Source: WHSP01 sp040905505 | GTDB taxonomy: Bacteria > Gemmatimonadota > Gemmatimonadetes > Longimicrobiales > Longimicrobiaceae | NCBI GenBank assembly: GCA_040905505.1 | Contig: JBBDRL010000108.1 | Span: 1-64,000, forward strand | DNA length: 64,000 nt | Reading direction: 5' to 3' | Shown here: in pieces, positions 43,787 through 51,621 of the stretch | Layout of the letters: the number at the start of each line of letters is the position of its first letter | How positions within the stretch are numbered: position 1 is the stretch's first letter | Program-made: the position numbers and the translations under genes | The notes under the pieces: generated by a model | Told to the model about the DNA's origin: nothing | Database searches by the model: none | What the model saw: the letters and a program-made list of their open reading frames with translations, nothing else

Positions 43787-46246
43787 ATGCCCGATCTCAC
43801 GCAGTCACACGAGGCGATGCCGGTAGAGCGGCGCCGCATGGAGCAGGCGCTTCGCGAGAGCGAGGCGCGCCTGCGCACGGTCGTGAACAGCGCGGCCATG
43901 ATTCTCTACGCCTTCGATCGTGACGGCGTCTTCACCTTTTCCGAGGGCCGCGGGCTCCAGGCGCTCGGCCTCGGGGCGGGTGAGGTCGTGGGGCGGTCGG
44001 TGTTCGAGGTCTACGAGCACTCGCCCAAGGTCATCGAAGACTGCCGCCGGGCGCTTCAGGGCGAGGAGTTCACTTCGATTCGGGAGGTCGGCGGGCTCAC
44101 CTTCGAGGCGCGCTACTCCGCGCTCTACAAAGCCGACGAAACCCTGGCCGGCGTGATCGGCGTCGCGACCGACATCACGGAACGGGTCCGGGCCGAGGCG
44201 GCCCTTCGCGCTTCCGAAGCCAGTTACCGCGCGATTTTCGAGCTGGCCAGCGACGCGATCTACGTCCACGATCTCGAGACCGGGGCCATCCTCGACGCCA
44301 ACAACCAGGCGTGCGAGCTCCACGGCGTCAGCCTCGAAGAGCTGAGGGAGCGAGGGGTAAAGGGCTTCAGCGACGAGCGGCCGCCCTACACCTGGCAGGA
44401 AGCCTGGGAGCACTTCGAACGCGCCGCCGCGGGGGAGCCGCAGCGATTCGAGTGGCACTTCCGCAGCGCCGGCGGGGAGGCGGTGTGGACGGAGGTCGGG
44501 CTCCGGCGGGCGACCATCCTCGGCGAAGAGCGGGTGCTCGCGACCGCCCGCAACATCACCGACCGGAAGCAAGCCGAGGCCGCGCGGGAGCAGGCCTATG
44601 CCGAGCTCGAGGAGCGCGTCCGGGAGAGGACGGCCGCGCTGGCGGCGATCAACGCGGCGCTTGAGGCCGAGATCGCCGAGCGGCAGCGGGTCGCCGAGGC
44701 CCTGCGGGCGAGCGAGGAGCACTTCCGGTTACTGATCGAGAACTCCTCCGACGTCGCCACGATCCTGGACTCGGAGGGGATCAACCGCTACCAGAGCCCA
44801 TCCATCGAGCGGGTGTTGGGCTACCGGCCGGAGGAGCTGGTCGGGAGCAGCGCGTTCTCGCGGATCCATCCGGAGGACAGTGGTGCGGCGCGCGAGACGC
44901 TGGGAAAGATCTTCGCCAATCCCGGCCGGACCTTCACCGTCGAGTTCCGCTACAAGCACAGCAACGGCATGTGGACCGCCCTCGAGGCGAGCGGCAGAAC
45001 CCTCCTGCCCGACTCGGCCGCCGCCGGAGTCATCATCAACTCCCGCGACATCACCGAGCGCCGTACCGCCGCCGAGGCATTGAGAGCGGCGAAGGACGAG
45101 GCGGAGCGCGCCAACCGCGCGAAGAGCGAGTTTCTCTCCCGAATGAGCCATGAGCTGCGCACGCCGATGAACAGCATTCTCGGCTTCGCGCAGCTCCTGA
45201 CCCGCCGGGAGCTCCCTGCGGACCAGCGCCGGGCGGTGGACCACATCCTGAAGGCCGGGAGGCACCTGCTCAACCTCATCAACGAGGTTCTCGACATCGC
45301 ACGGATCGAATCCGATCGCCAGCCACTCTCGCTCGAGCCGGTACAGGTTCGCCTCGTGCTGCAGGAGTCGCTCAACCTCATCCGGCCACTCGCCGAACAA
45401 CGCGATTGCATCATCCATGACGAGGTGACCGGCTGCGCCGACTTCGTTCATGCGGATCGTCAGCGCCTGACCCAGGTCCTGCTGAACCTCCTCTCCAACG
45501 CGGTCAAGTACAACCGGCCCGGTGGAAGCGTCCGACTCACCTGTGAGCGGCTGACAGATGAGTCCGGCGGCCGGCTCCGCGTGCTCGTCCACGACACCGG
45601 CCGCGGTATCCCCGCCGATCGGATGGATGAGCTCTTCGTCCCCTTCTCGCGTCTCGGGGCCGAACAGTCCGACGAGGAAGGAACGGGCCTCGGGCTCGCG
45701 CTCTCGCAGCGGCTGATGGAAGCGATGGGCGGCCGGCTGCTGGCCGAGAGCACGCCCGGCGTCGGCAGCGTCTTCATCGTCGAGCTCGCCGAGGCGCAGA
45801 GCCCGCTCGCGCAACTCACCCTCGAGGCGAGCTCGCGGCCGGCGCGCGTGCGCGAGGCGGAGGGCGCCGCGGCGACCATCCTCTACGTCGAGGACAATCT
45901 CGCCAACCTGACCCTGGTCGAGACGATCTTCGCGGGCCGGCCGGAGATCACGCTGGTGCCCGCGCTCCAGGGGACTCTCGGCCTCGACCTGGCATTCGAG
46001 CATGCGCCGGACCTGGTCCTCCTCGACCTGCACCTTCCCGACATGTCCGGAGACGAGGTGCTGCGGCGCCTCCGCGCCGATCCGCGTACTCGCGAGACGC
46101 CCGTCATCGTCATCAGTGCCGACGCCCTCCCCGCCCGCATCGAGCAGCTTCGGGAGCAGGGCGCCCATGGGTATCTGACGAAGCCACTCGACCTCGACGA
46201 GTTCCTCGGCGCGGTCGACCAGGTCCTCTCGAGCCGCCGACCCTAG
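43787..46246 (+). CDS. PAS-PAS-PAS hybrid histidine kinase with C-terminal REC
   Basis: An 819-residue soluble hybrid kinase. PAS domains at about 25-135, 145-260 and 315-430, with a coiled coil near 265-310. HisKA has FLSRMSHELRTPMNS (His455); HATPase has NLLSNAVKYN, DTGRGIPAD, GTGLGLALS; REC has YVEDNLANL, Asp747 in LLDLHLPDMSG, and YLTKPLD. It closely resembles the kinase at 33526-36642 in the kinase-REC half but has a different sensory half, suggesting duplication and sensor exchange. The REC-first kinase that follows starts 1 base after its stop. Cytosolic; the signal is unknown, possibly redox or ligand through PAS. Confidence 0.92.
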   Translation: MPDLTQSHEAMPVERRRMEQALRESEARLRTVVNSAAMILYAFDRDGVFTFSEGRGLQALGLGAGEVVGRSVFEVYEHSPKVIEDCRRALQGEEFTSIREVGGLTFEARYSALYKADETLAGVIGVATDITERVRAEAALRASEASYRAIFELASDAIYVHDLETGAILDANNQACELHGVSLEELRERGVKGFSDERPPYTWQEAWEHFERAAAGEPQRFEWHFRSAGGEAVWTEVGLRRATILGEERVLATARNITDRKQAEAAREQAYAELEERVRERTAALAAINAALEAEIAERQRVAEALRASEEHFRLLIENSSDVATILDSEGINRYQSPSIERVLGYRPEELVGSSAFSRIHPEDSGAARETLGKIFANPGRTFTVEFRYKHSNGMWTALEASGRTLLPDSAAAGVIINSRDITERRTAAEALRAAKDEAERANRAKSEFLSRMSHELRTPMNSILGFAQLLTRRELPADQRRAVDHILKAGRHLLNLINEVLDIARIESDRQPLSLEPVQVRLVLQESLNLIRPLAEQRDCIIHDEVTGCADFVHADRQRLTQVLLNLLSNAVKYNRPGGSVRLTCERLTDESGGRLRVLVHDTGRGIPADRMDELFVPFSRLGAEQSDEEGTGLGLALSQRLMEAMGGRLLAESTPGVGSVFIVELAEAQSPLAQLTLEASSRPARVREAEGAAATILYVEDNLANLTLVETIFAGRPEITLVPALQGTLGLDLAFEHAPDLVLLDLHLPDMSGDEVLRRLRADPRTRETPVIVISADALPARIEQLREQGAHGYLTKPLDLDEFLGAVDQVLSSRRP

Positions 46247-46247
46247 G

Positions 46248-47399
46248 ATGATGATGATGCCGACCCCCGAGATGAAGGCCGCGGCGATCCTGATCGTAGA
46301 CGACGAAGCCGCGAACGTGGAGCTCCTCGAGAGCTTCCTGCGTGCAGAGGGCTATCTGAATCTCACCGGTACCACCGATTCACGCGAAGCGCTGCGCCTC
46401 TACGAGTCGGTCACGCCGGACCTCGTGCTGCTCGACCTGCACATGCCTCACTTCAGCGGTTTCGAGATCATGCGCGAGCTCCTCGCACGCGTATCCCCCG
46501 ACGATTACGTGCCCATTCTCGTCCTTACCGCCGACGTCAACGCATCGGCGAGGGAGAGGGCGCTCGCGGAAGGCGCGAAGGACTTCCTGACGAAGCCCCT
46601 CGACCAGATCGAGGTGCTCCAGCGAATCCGAAACCTTCTCGAGACCCGGCTGCTCTTTCAGAAGGCACGGCAGGCGACGCGCGCCCGCGACGAGGTCCTC
46701 GCCGTCGTCGCCCACGACCTTCGCAATCCCCTGGGCACGATACGGTTGGCGGCGTCGATGATGCTGGAGAGCGACCCGGCACCGCCGCACCGCCGACCCG
46801 TCGAGATCATCGAAGCTGCGGCGGAGCGGATGAACGCGCTGATCGCGGACCTCCTCGAGATCAGGCGGCTGGAATCGGGCAAGCTGAGACTGGAGCTGCG
46901 CCGGCTGGACCCCGGCCTCCTGCTGAAGGAAGCCGTAGCGATGCTACGACCACTCGCCGGCGCCCGCTCTATCGAGATCGCGCTGGACGCCCCCGTCGAG
47001 CTACCAGCCGTAATGATGGATCCCGACCGGATCCTTCAGGTCCTCTCCAATCTGGTCGGCAACGCGATCAAATTCACGCCGCGGGGCGGCACGATCCGCC
47101 TCGAGTGCGAGTCGTCGAGCGGGATCGTTCGGTTCGCCGTGCGGGATTCCGGCCCCGGAATCCCCGCCGATCAGCTACCCTACCTCTTCGGTGAGTACTG
47201 GCAGGCCGACGACAGGGATCGCCGTGGGATCGGATTGGGATTATCAATCGCCCGAGGCCTGGTCGAGGCGCACGGCGGGGAGATCTGGGCCGAGAGCGAG
47301 CCGGGCGCGGGAGCTGCGTTCCTCTTTACGATCCCCGCCGCGCCGGCACCGCGCGAACGGACGGTGGCGGAACCGCTGGTCAGTCTGACCCTCACCTAG
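46248..47399 (+). CDS. REC-HisKA-HATPase response-regulator/kinase
   Basis: A 383-residue soluble protein. The receiver (ILIVDDEAANVELLE, Asp63 in LLDLHMPHFSGFE, FLTKPLD) precedes a short helix, HisKA with VVAHDLRNPLGT (His156) and HATPase (NLVGNAIKFT, DSGPGIPAD, GIGLGLSIA). The start has four consecutive ATG codons (46248-46259); the first lies 1 base after the hybrid-kinase stop, so the proteins are made together and probably exchange phosphate. It is a paralogue of the 40409-41683 protein. Its 3' end overlaps the convergent AI-2E-family gene by 8 bases. Confidence 0.9.
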   Translation: MMMMPTPEMKAAAILIVDDEAANVELLESFLRAEGYLNLTGTTDSREALRLYESVTPDLVLLDLHMPHFSGFEIMRELLARVSPDDYVPILVLTADVNASARERALAEGAKDFLTKPLDQIEVLQRIRNLLETRLLFQKARQATRARDEVLAVVAHDLRNPLGTIRLAASMMLESDPAPPHRRPVEIIEAAAERMNALIADLLEIRRLESGKLRLELRRLDPGLLLKEAVAMLRPLAGARSIEIALDAPVELPAVMMDPDRILQVLSNLVGNAIKFTPRGGTIRLECESSSGIVRFAVRDSGPGIPADQLPYLFGEYWQADDRDRRGIGLGLSIARGLVEAHGGEIWAESEPGAGAAFLFTIPAAPAPRERTVAEPLVSLTLT

Positions 47400-48399
47400 A
47401 TCCCGCTACCTGGGGTTCGGCCGCCCCGCTCCGGGGCGTGGTGATCAGATCCCGGATCAGCACGGTCAACGGCACGGAGAGAATCGCCCCTGTCGGCCCG
47501 AGCACCCAGGCCCAGAACAGGACAGACAGGAAGCTCAGCAGGGCGGATATCTTCATCTGCCTGCCGATGAACCTCGGACCGATGACGTTGTCGACGAGCG
47601 TGTTCACGAGTTGGTAGCCGGCAAACACGATCACCGCTTCGACCCAGCCGTGCTCGAGCAGCGCGAGCAGGATCGGCGGGAGCATCGAGAGCACGAAGCC
47701 GATGTTGGGAACGAAGCTCAGCAGAAAAGACAGGACGGCCCAGAGCAGCGCATAGTCGACCCCGACGACGAGCAGGAGCACGTAGTTGAGGATGGCCGTG
47801 CCGAGTCCCAGGAGTGCGCGAACGGCCATGTACCCCCGAATGGAGACTGAAAACTCGGCATAGCGGGCTTCGAAGGGGCTCTTCGGGCTTCCGTCACCGC
47901 CCGCGCGACTCTCCATGTCCCAGAGGCCGCCGAGCATGAAGGCGAAGATGAAGAGCGTCAGGACCAGGCCGCCGAAACCACCCGCGACCGCGCCGGAGAC
48001 GTCGAGAACCGTACCGGCGACGGCAGGTCCCGTCAGAGCCGATTCGACGTACCCCGCCGCGTTGATGCCGCGCTCGGTAAGCGTGCGGGTCACCGATTCG
48101 ACCAACGTCTCGAGCTGCTCCCGATAGACCGGAAGCTCCAGCGCCACCTGCCGTAGCGAAACACCGACGAACCCGACGAGGGCGAGTCCACCGAGGATTA
48201 CGGCGAGCACGAGGAGGAATACGGCCGCCACGCCGAACCTGCGCATCCGGCGCAGCAGCGGCTGTAACAGCAACGCCAGGAAACCCGCCATCAGGACGGG
48301 GTTGAGGAGGTCGGCGACGGCGCGGGCGCCAGCGATCAGGATCACCGCGCACGCTCCCGCAAACAGCACCTTCAGGACTCGCCGGTCGATCCATTCCAT
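47392..48399 (-). CDS. AI-2E-family (DUF20) transporter
   Basis: A 335-residue polytopic membrane protein of the AI-2 exporter-like/PerM/TqsA family. About eight TM helices: two N-terminal (VLFAGACAVILIAGARAVADL, FLALLLQPLL), one after a basic RRMRRFG loop, a central periplasmic helical segment (YREQLETLVESVTRTLTERG), then TMs through the signature VPNIGFVLSMLPPILLAL, QLVNTLVDNVIGPRFIGRQM and VLGPTGAILSVPLTVLIRD. Substrates in the family vary (AI-2, Na+/H+, others), so none is assigned. The stop overlaps the stop of the convergent kinase gene. Confidence 0.92.
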   Translation of the reverse strand: MEWIDRRVLKVLFAGACAVILIAGARAVADLLNPVLMAGFLALLLQPLLRRMRRFGVAAVFLLVLAVILGGLALVGFVGVSLRQVALELPVYREQLETLVESVTRTLTERGINAAGYVESALTGPAVAGTVLDVSGAVAGGFGGLVLTLFIFAFMLGGLWDMESRAGGDGSPKSPFEARYAEFSVSIRGYMAVRALLGLGTAILNYVLLLVVGVDYALLWAVLSFLLSFVPNIGFVLSMLPPILLALLEHGWVEAVIVFAGYQLVNTLVDNVIGPRFIGRQMKISALLSFLSVLFWAWVLGPTGAILSVPLTVLIRDLITTPRSGAAEPQVAGSR

Positions 48400-48644
48400 G
48401 GGTGCACACCCTGCTGGTGAGACCGTAGATATGAGTGGAGCCGGGCAGGAGAGTAGCAGGGTCCCGCTGGCTCAGCAACGCGCAGGTCGGTCCGGAGGGT
48501 CTCGAGGGCGATATCGTGGCTTCATTTCTTCCAGACGCGGCGAGCGGCGACAATCGGTAGGTCCGACCCGATGTCGCCGCTCCCCATTTCCTGCTCCTTC
48601 AGACCACGTTCAGGCTGCCGCATCCGGCTGCGGCAGCGCAAGCA

Positions 48645-49466
48645 CTAGCGAATCGGCACCTGCAGGTAGATCCCCAGCGAGGAGTTGACCAGATCGCGGT
48701 ACTCGCTGTCGAGCGGCACACGGAGCGACACGCCCGGCCGAACGCCGCCCAGATCTACATCCGCACTCAGCGCCGCATGGTGGAGGCTGTTCTCCGCGAA
48801 GTCGCCCTCGTCGCTGCTGGCATACCACCGGCCCACCGCTCCAAGCGCCATCTGAACCGGTCCGGTCGTGTAGGCGCCGACCAGCCCGTAGTCGACCGCC
48901 GCCTCAGCGTCTTCCGACTCCTCGCTCGTGTCGAAGAGCCCGGTGACGCCACCGCGCGCCCGGATCCCGAAGCCTGCCGGTAGCGCCCGCTCGATCGTGG
49001 CCGCCGCGGTCACCGGAACGACGTCCTCGAGAAATGCCTCCGGCCGGAGCGGGTCGGCGACGAACGCCACCATGTCCGCGAAGCTCTCCTCATCCGCCGT
49101 GTTCAGCGGAAGGCGCATCCCCAGCTCGAACGAAACGTCCTGCAACGCGGCCAGCTCGAGACCGACGTATGGATTACCGAAGGTAGTGCTCGACTCGTTG
49201 CCTGCTTCGGCGTCCTCGATGCGCGCATACGAGAACGGGACGTCCACCACGGCGCTGAACCCGTGCGTGAGCGGCAGCCGCCCGGAGAAGAACCAGACCG
49301 TCGACGGCAGATCCACGTCGAGCTCCTCGAAGCGCGTGTGCGTCGACTCGACCCAGATGCCCTTCTCGGGTGTGGAGGGGAGGAGAAAGTTCTGCGCCGA
49401 AGCCGACTCCGCCACCAGCGAAGCGCTCGCGAGCGCAAGGGTCAGGATTGCGTATCTGTTTTTCAT
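48645..49466 (-). CDS. Outer-membrane beta-barrel (transporter-like)
   Basis: A 273-residue exported protein with signal peptide MKNRYAILTLALASASLVAE to about residue 24. The mature part consists of alternating amphipathic strands (GIWVESTHTRFEELDV, PLTHGFSAVVDVPFSYARI, FGNPYVGLELAAL, VSFELGMRLPLNT, GFGIRARGGVTGLF, VQMALGAVGRWYA, GVRPGVSLRVPLD) ending SLGIYLQVPIR. This is the pattern of the phenol-MetA/porin-like DUF family of barrels that pass hydrophobic molecules. No specific substrate can be inferred. A TGGGTCA palindrome lies about 104 bases upstream of the start. Confidence 0.72.
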   Translation of the reverse strand: MKNRYAILTLALASASLVAESASAQNFLLPSTPEKGIWVESTHTRFEELDVDLPSTVWFFSGRLPLTHGFSAVVDVPFSYARIEDAEAGNESSTTFGNPYVGLELAALQDVSFELGMRLPLNTADEESFADMVAFVADPLRPEAFLEDVVPVTAAATIERALPAGFGIRARGGVTGLFDTSEESEDAEAAVDYGLVGAYTTGPVQMALGAVGRWYASSDEGDFAENSLHHAALSADVDLGGVRPGVSLRVPLDSEYRDLVNSSLGIYLQVPIR

Positions 49467-49569
49467 CTGAGCTCACCATGAGTAAGGGGCCATTACTGGC
49501 CGATCGATGGTTCATCCGTAGGGGCATCGCATGCCCACGGTAAGCTCGTTATCGGGAGGATTTCACGCC

Positions 49570-49585
49570 TGGGTCAGGTGACCCA
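49570..49585. promoter_or_regulatory. Palindrome TGGGTCA-GG-TGACCCA
   Basis: A perfect 7-2-7 palindrome, third copy of the motif at 37029 and 42347. It lies about 104 bases upstream of the leftward outer-membrane barrel gene, in a position where a regulator could act. Confidence 0.6.
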
Positions 49586-49625
49586 ATCGTTGCTCGGCGG
49601 GGAGTGGGGGGGGCGAACGGCGAAG

Positions 49626-49749
49626 TTACCCGCAGAGGACGCAGAGAGCGCGGAGGACGACGACCAAGGAACGACGAAATCAAGAGTATTTCATCCCTCC
49701 CCTTCGTCGCTTTTCCTCTGCGTCCTTCGCGTCCTCTGCGGTAGATAAA
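49626..49749. repeat. Imperfect long inverted repeat (GCAGAGGACGCAGAG type)
   Basis: CCGCAGAGGACGC (49630-49642) is exactly complementary to 49730-49742, and the flanking GCAGAG/GGAGGA segments extend the arms imperfectly to about 35 bases. Sequences of this CGCAGAGGACGCAGAG style are a common dispersed repeat in environmental genomes. It may also help end the leftward transcript from 51245. Confidence 0.75.
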
Positions 49750-49787
49750 CTACCTGATGCCGACGATGCGTCGACGCCACCATCCAA

Positions 49788-51245
49788 TCAGGGCTCCAGA
49801 ATGGGCGGCAGGCTATCTGACCCGAAGCCGACCATCCCCGTCTTCCCCTTGTTCTTCTTCATCTGCTTGAGCTTCTTCTTGTTCACCTCGAGCACGCCAG
49901 GGGAGTTCTGGAGCTCGGGGATGACGAACCGGTGTTCGCGAATGAGCCTTCTACCCTGGGCACGAAGTGGTTCGATGTGCTTCTTCACGGCGTGCTCGAC
50001 GTCATCACGCCATCCGAACTGCCTGAAGCGCTCGAAAATCCCGTTGACCAGGGCGCTCGTCGGGACGCAGCATACGTAATAGGCACCCATCACAGGGCAA
50101 GTCTCGAACACGTCGACGCGCACGGGCTTCTGCATCAGCAGGTTCGCCGCCTTCTTCTCCTGGACATCCCTCACCACGATCCGGATGATGTTGGTGAGCT
50201 TCAACACGTTGGCGGCCAGGCCGATAGCCGCATTCGTGGCGGTCCCCCCATCGGCCAGCACGCCGGCCAGTTTGCCGGCGAACTCGCCCAGAGCGACGGA
50301 GCCGTCCAGCGCGTGGAAATTCTGCTCACGTTGCATGACGCTGATCATGGACTTGATCGCCTGCTCCGGCGTCTCTACGCTCAGGCTGCGCTCCTTGTGC
50401 AGCTTCGCGTAGTAGAGCCGGTACTCGTCTCGCGCGAGTCTCACCCCGCTGAGCGTCGCCGACCCGCCGGACACGATCACCCCGACGAAAGGTGTCAGCG
50501 ACGCCGCCAGCTCCGTCATGAAGCCGGGCATGATCTTCGCCAGCTCGGCCGCCACATCCGCGCGAAGCTCGGACGGGACGAGCGTGTTGAAGATATCGGT
50601 CGCGATGTTGCCGGCACGCTGACTGTTCGAGCCTGGCCGGCCCGGCATCGGCGGCCCAGGCAAGCCGACGTTCGGAGCGAGGATGCGAGTGTTCCTCGCT
50701 GCGCCGGCCGCATTCAACCGGACCCCCCACTCATTGTTCCTGAGCTTTCCACTGAAGCCAGAACGCCAGACGAGCTTCTTGTTCAGGAACAGCGTATTGA
50801 GAACCGCGTCGGCCTCGGCGCGCACGTGCGACAACGCTACCCGTTCAGCACCTGACAAGGGCCCCGGTCCGATCTGCCAACTGGTGATCTGATCGGTGAG
50901 GATCTCGACGGCCTCATCCTTGTTGCGGATGCTGCTCTTCCAGTTGGCCCCCTTCGCCTGTTTCCACTTCGCCAGAGTAAAGCGGAGCTCATTCAGGTCC
51001 GCCTGGCTCTTCGATTGGTGATACTTCTTCAGGGCGGAGTCGACACGCTTGAGCTCGGCACTCCGGACGGAGAACGGCCCGCCATACGTGTGTCGTTTCC
51101 AGTACTGGTAACTCATCACGTCCATATACGACTCGGTCCTGTGTAGGGGGATCGGCGCGACGGTTTCGGGCAAGCGCGGCAGGTGCCCAGCTCGAACGAC
51201 GGCAACGTCAAGGCGTGGGGTTGGCGCACCGAACGGGGCAGCCAT
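49788..51245 (-). CDS. Protein of unknown family
   Basis: A 485-residue protein I do not recognise. The N-terminal part has a conserved-looking helical block: SYMDVMSYQYWKRHTYGG, FSVRSAELKRVDSALKKYH, LNELRFTLAKWKQAKG, NWKSSIRNKDEAVEIL. Then comes a Gly/Pro-rich linker (GLPGPPMPGRPGSNSQRAG), two weakly hydrophobic helices (SLTPFVGVIVSGGSATLSGV; ATNAAIGLAANVLKL), a Cys-containing segment (ETCPVMGAYYVCCVPTSALV) and a very basic Lys-rich tail (NKKKLKQMKKNKGK). No signal peptide. G+C looks lower by eye than in its neighbours, a hint of recent transfer. The ATG at 51245 lacks an SD sequence. Bracketed by repeats and non-coding DNA. Confidence 0.65.
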   Translation of the reverse strand: MAAPFGAPTPRLDVAVVRAGHLPRLPETVAPIPLHRTESYMDVMSYQYWKRHTYGGPFSVRSAELKRVDSALKKYHQSKSQADLNELRFTLAKWKQAKGANWKSSIRNKDEAVEILTDQITSWQIGPGPLSGAERVALSHVRAEADAVLNTLFLNKKLVWRSGFSGKLRNNEWGVRLNAAGAARNTRILAPNVGLPGPPMPGRPGSNSQRAGNIATDIFNTLVPSELRADVAAELAKIMPGFMTELAASLTPFVGVIVSGGSATLSGVRLARDEYRLYYAKLHKERSLSVETPEQAIKSMISVMQREQNFHALDGSVALGEFAGKLAGVLADGGTATNAAIGLAANVLKLTNIIRIVVRDVQEKKAANLLMQKPVRVDVFETCPVMGAYYVCCVPTSALVNGIFERFRQFGWRDDVEHAVKKHIEPLRAQGRRLIREHRFVIPELQNSPGVLEVNKKKLKQMKKNKGKTGMVGFGSDSLPPILEP

Positions 51246-51621
51246 GGGTGGATGATCCGCGTAGCGCGAATGCGGTTCGTCGGGGACACTGCAGTATAGC
51301 GGTCGCCCGCCCCATGTCCAGCGTTCCGGGCAGGCCGCACTTCTCAGCGCCGACGCCGAACCATCGCTCAGATGGTCGACGACTGATCCACCACCGCGGG
51401 AAGGGGGATTTCCGCGCAGCTCATCGGCTGACCGGTCTCCGCATGGTAGACGATGACGTGGCGGCCGTACATGCCGGCCATGCGCGCCGGCCCAGGGTCG
51501 ATGGTGCGCTGATCGCCTCGTGACCGTATCGTACTAGGGGAGGCGATCCCGACATCGGATCGGGAGCCGCCGCCGTCAGCTCACCTCAGGTACACGGCCG
51601 GACCGCCAACCGATTGGACCG
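51246..51621. other. Intergenic region
   Basis: Apart from the doubtful 37-codon frame at 51368-51481, nothing is recognised. The stretch should contain divergent promoters for the unknown leftward gene and the rightward DUF2207 gene. Confidence 0.35.
51368..51481 (-). CDS. Possible small ORF or gene fragment
   Basis: A 37-codon frame (MAGMYGRHVIVYHAETGQPM, then SCAEIPLPAVVDQSSTI) reads like genuine protein and stays open a further 60 codons upstream without a start. It lies 122 bases upstream of the unknown 485-residue gene on the same strand. No Shine-Dalgarno sequence is evident. It could be a small protein or the C-terminal remnant of a lost gene; family unknown. Confidence 0.25.
   Translation of the reverse strand: MAGMYGRHVIVYHAETGQPMSCAEIPLPAVVDQSSTI

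Larger units (their letters stand above)
49467..49787. other. Intergenic region, repeats only
   Basis: It holds the third TGGGTCA palindrome (49570-49585) and an imperfect inverted repeat (49626-49749). No gene is visible. The right end is downstream of the leftward unknown gene. Confidence 0.5.
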
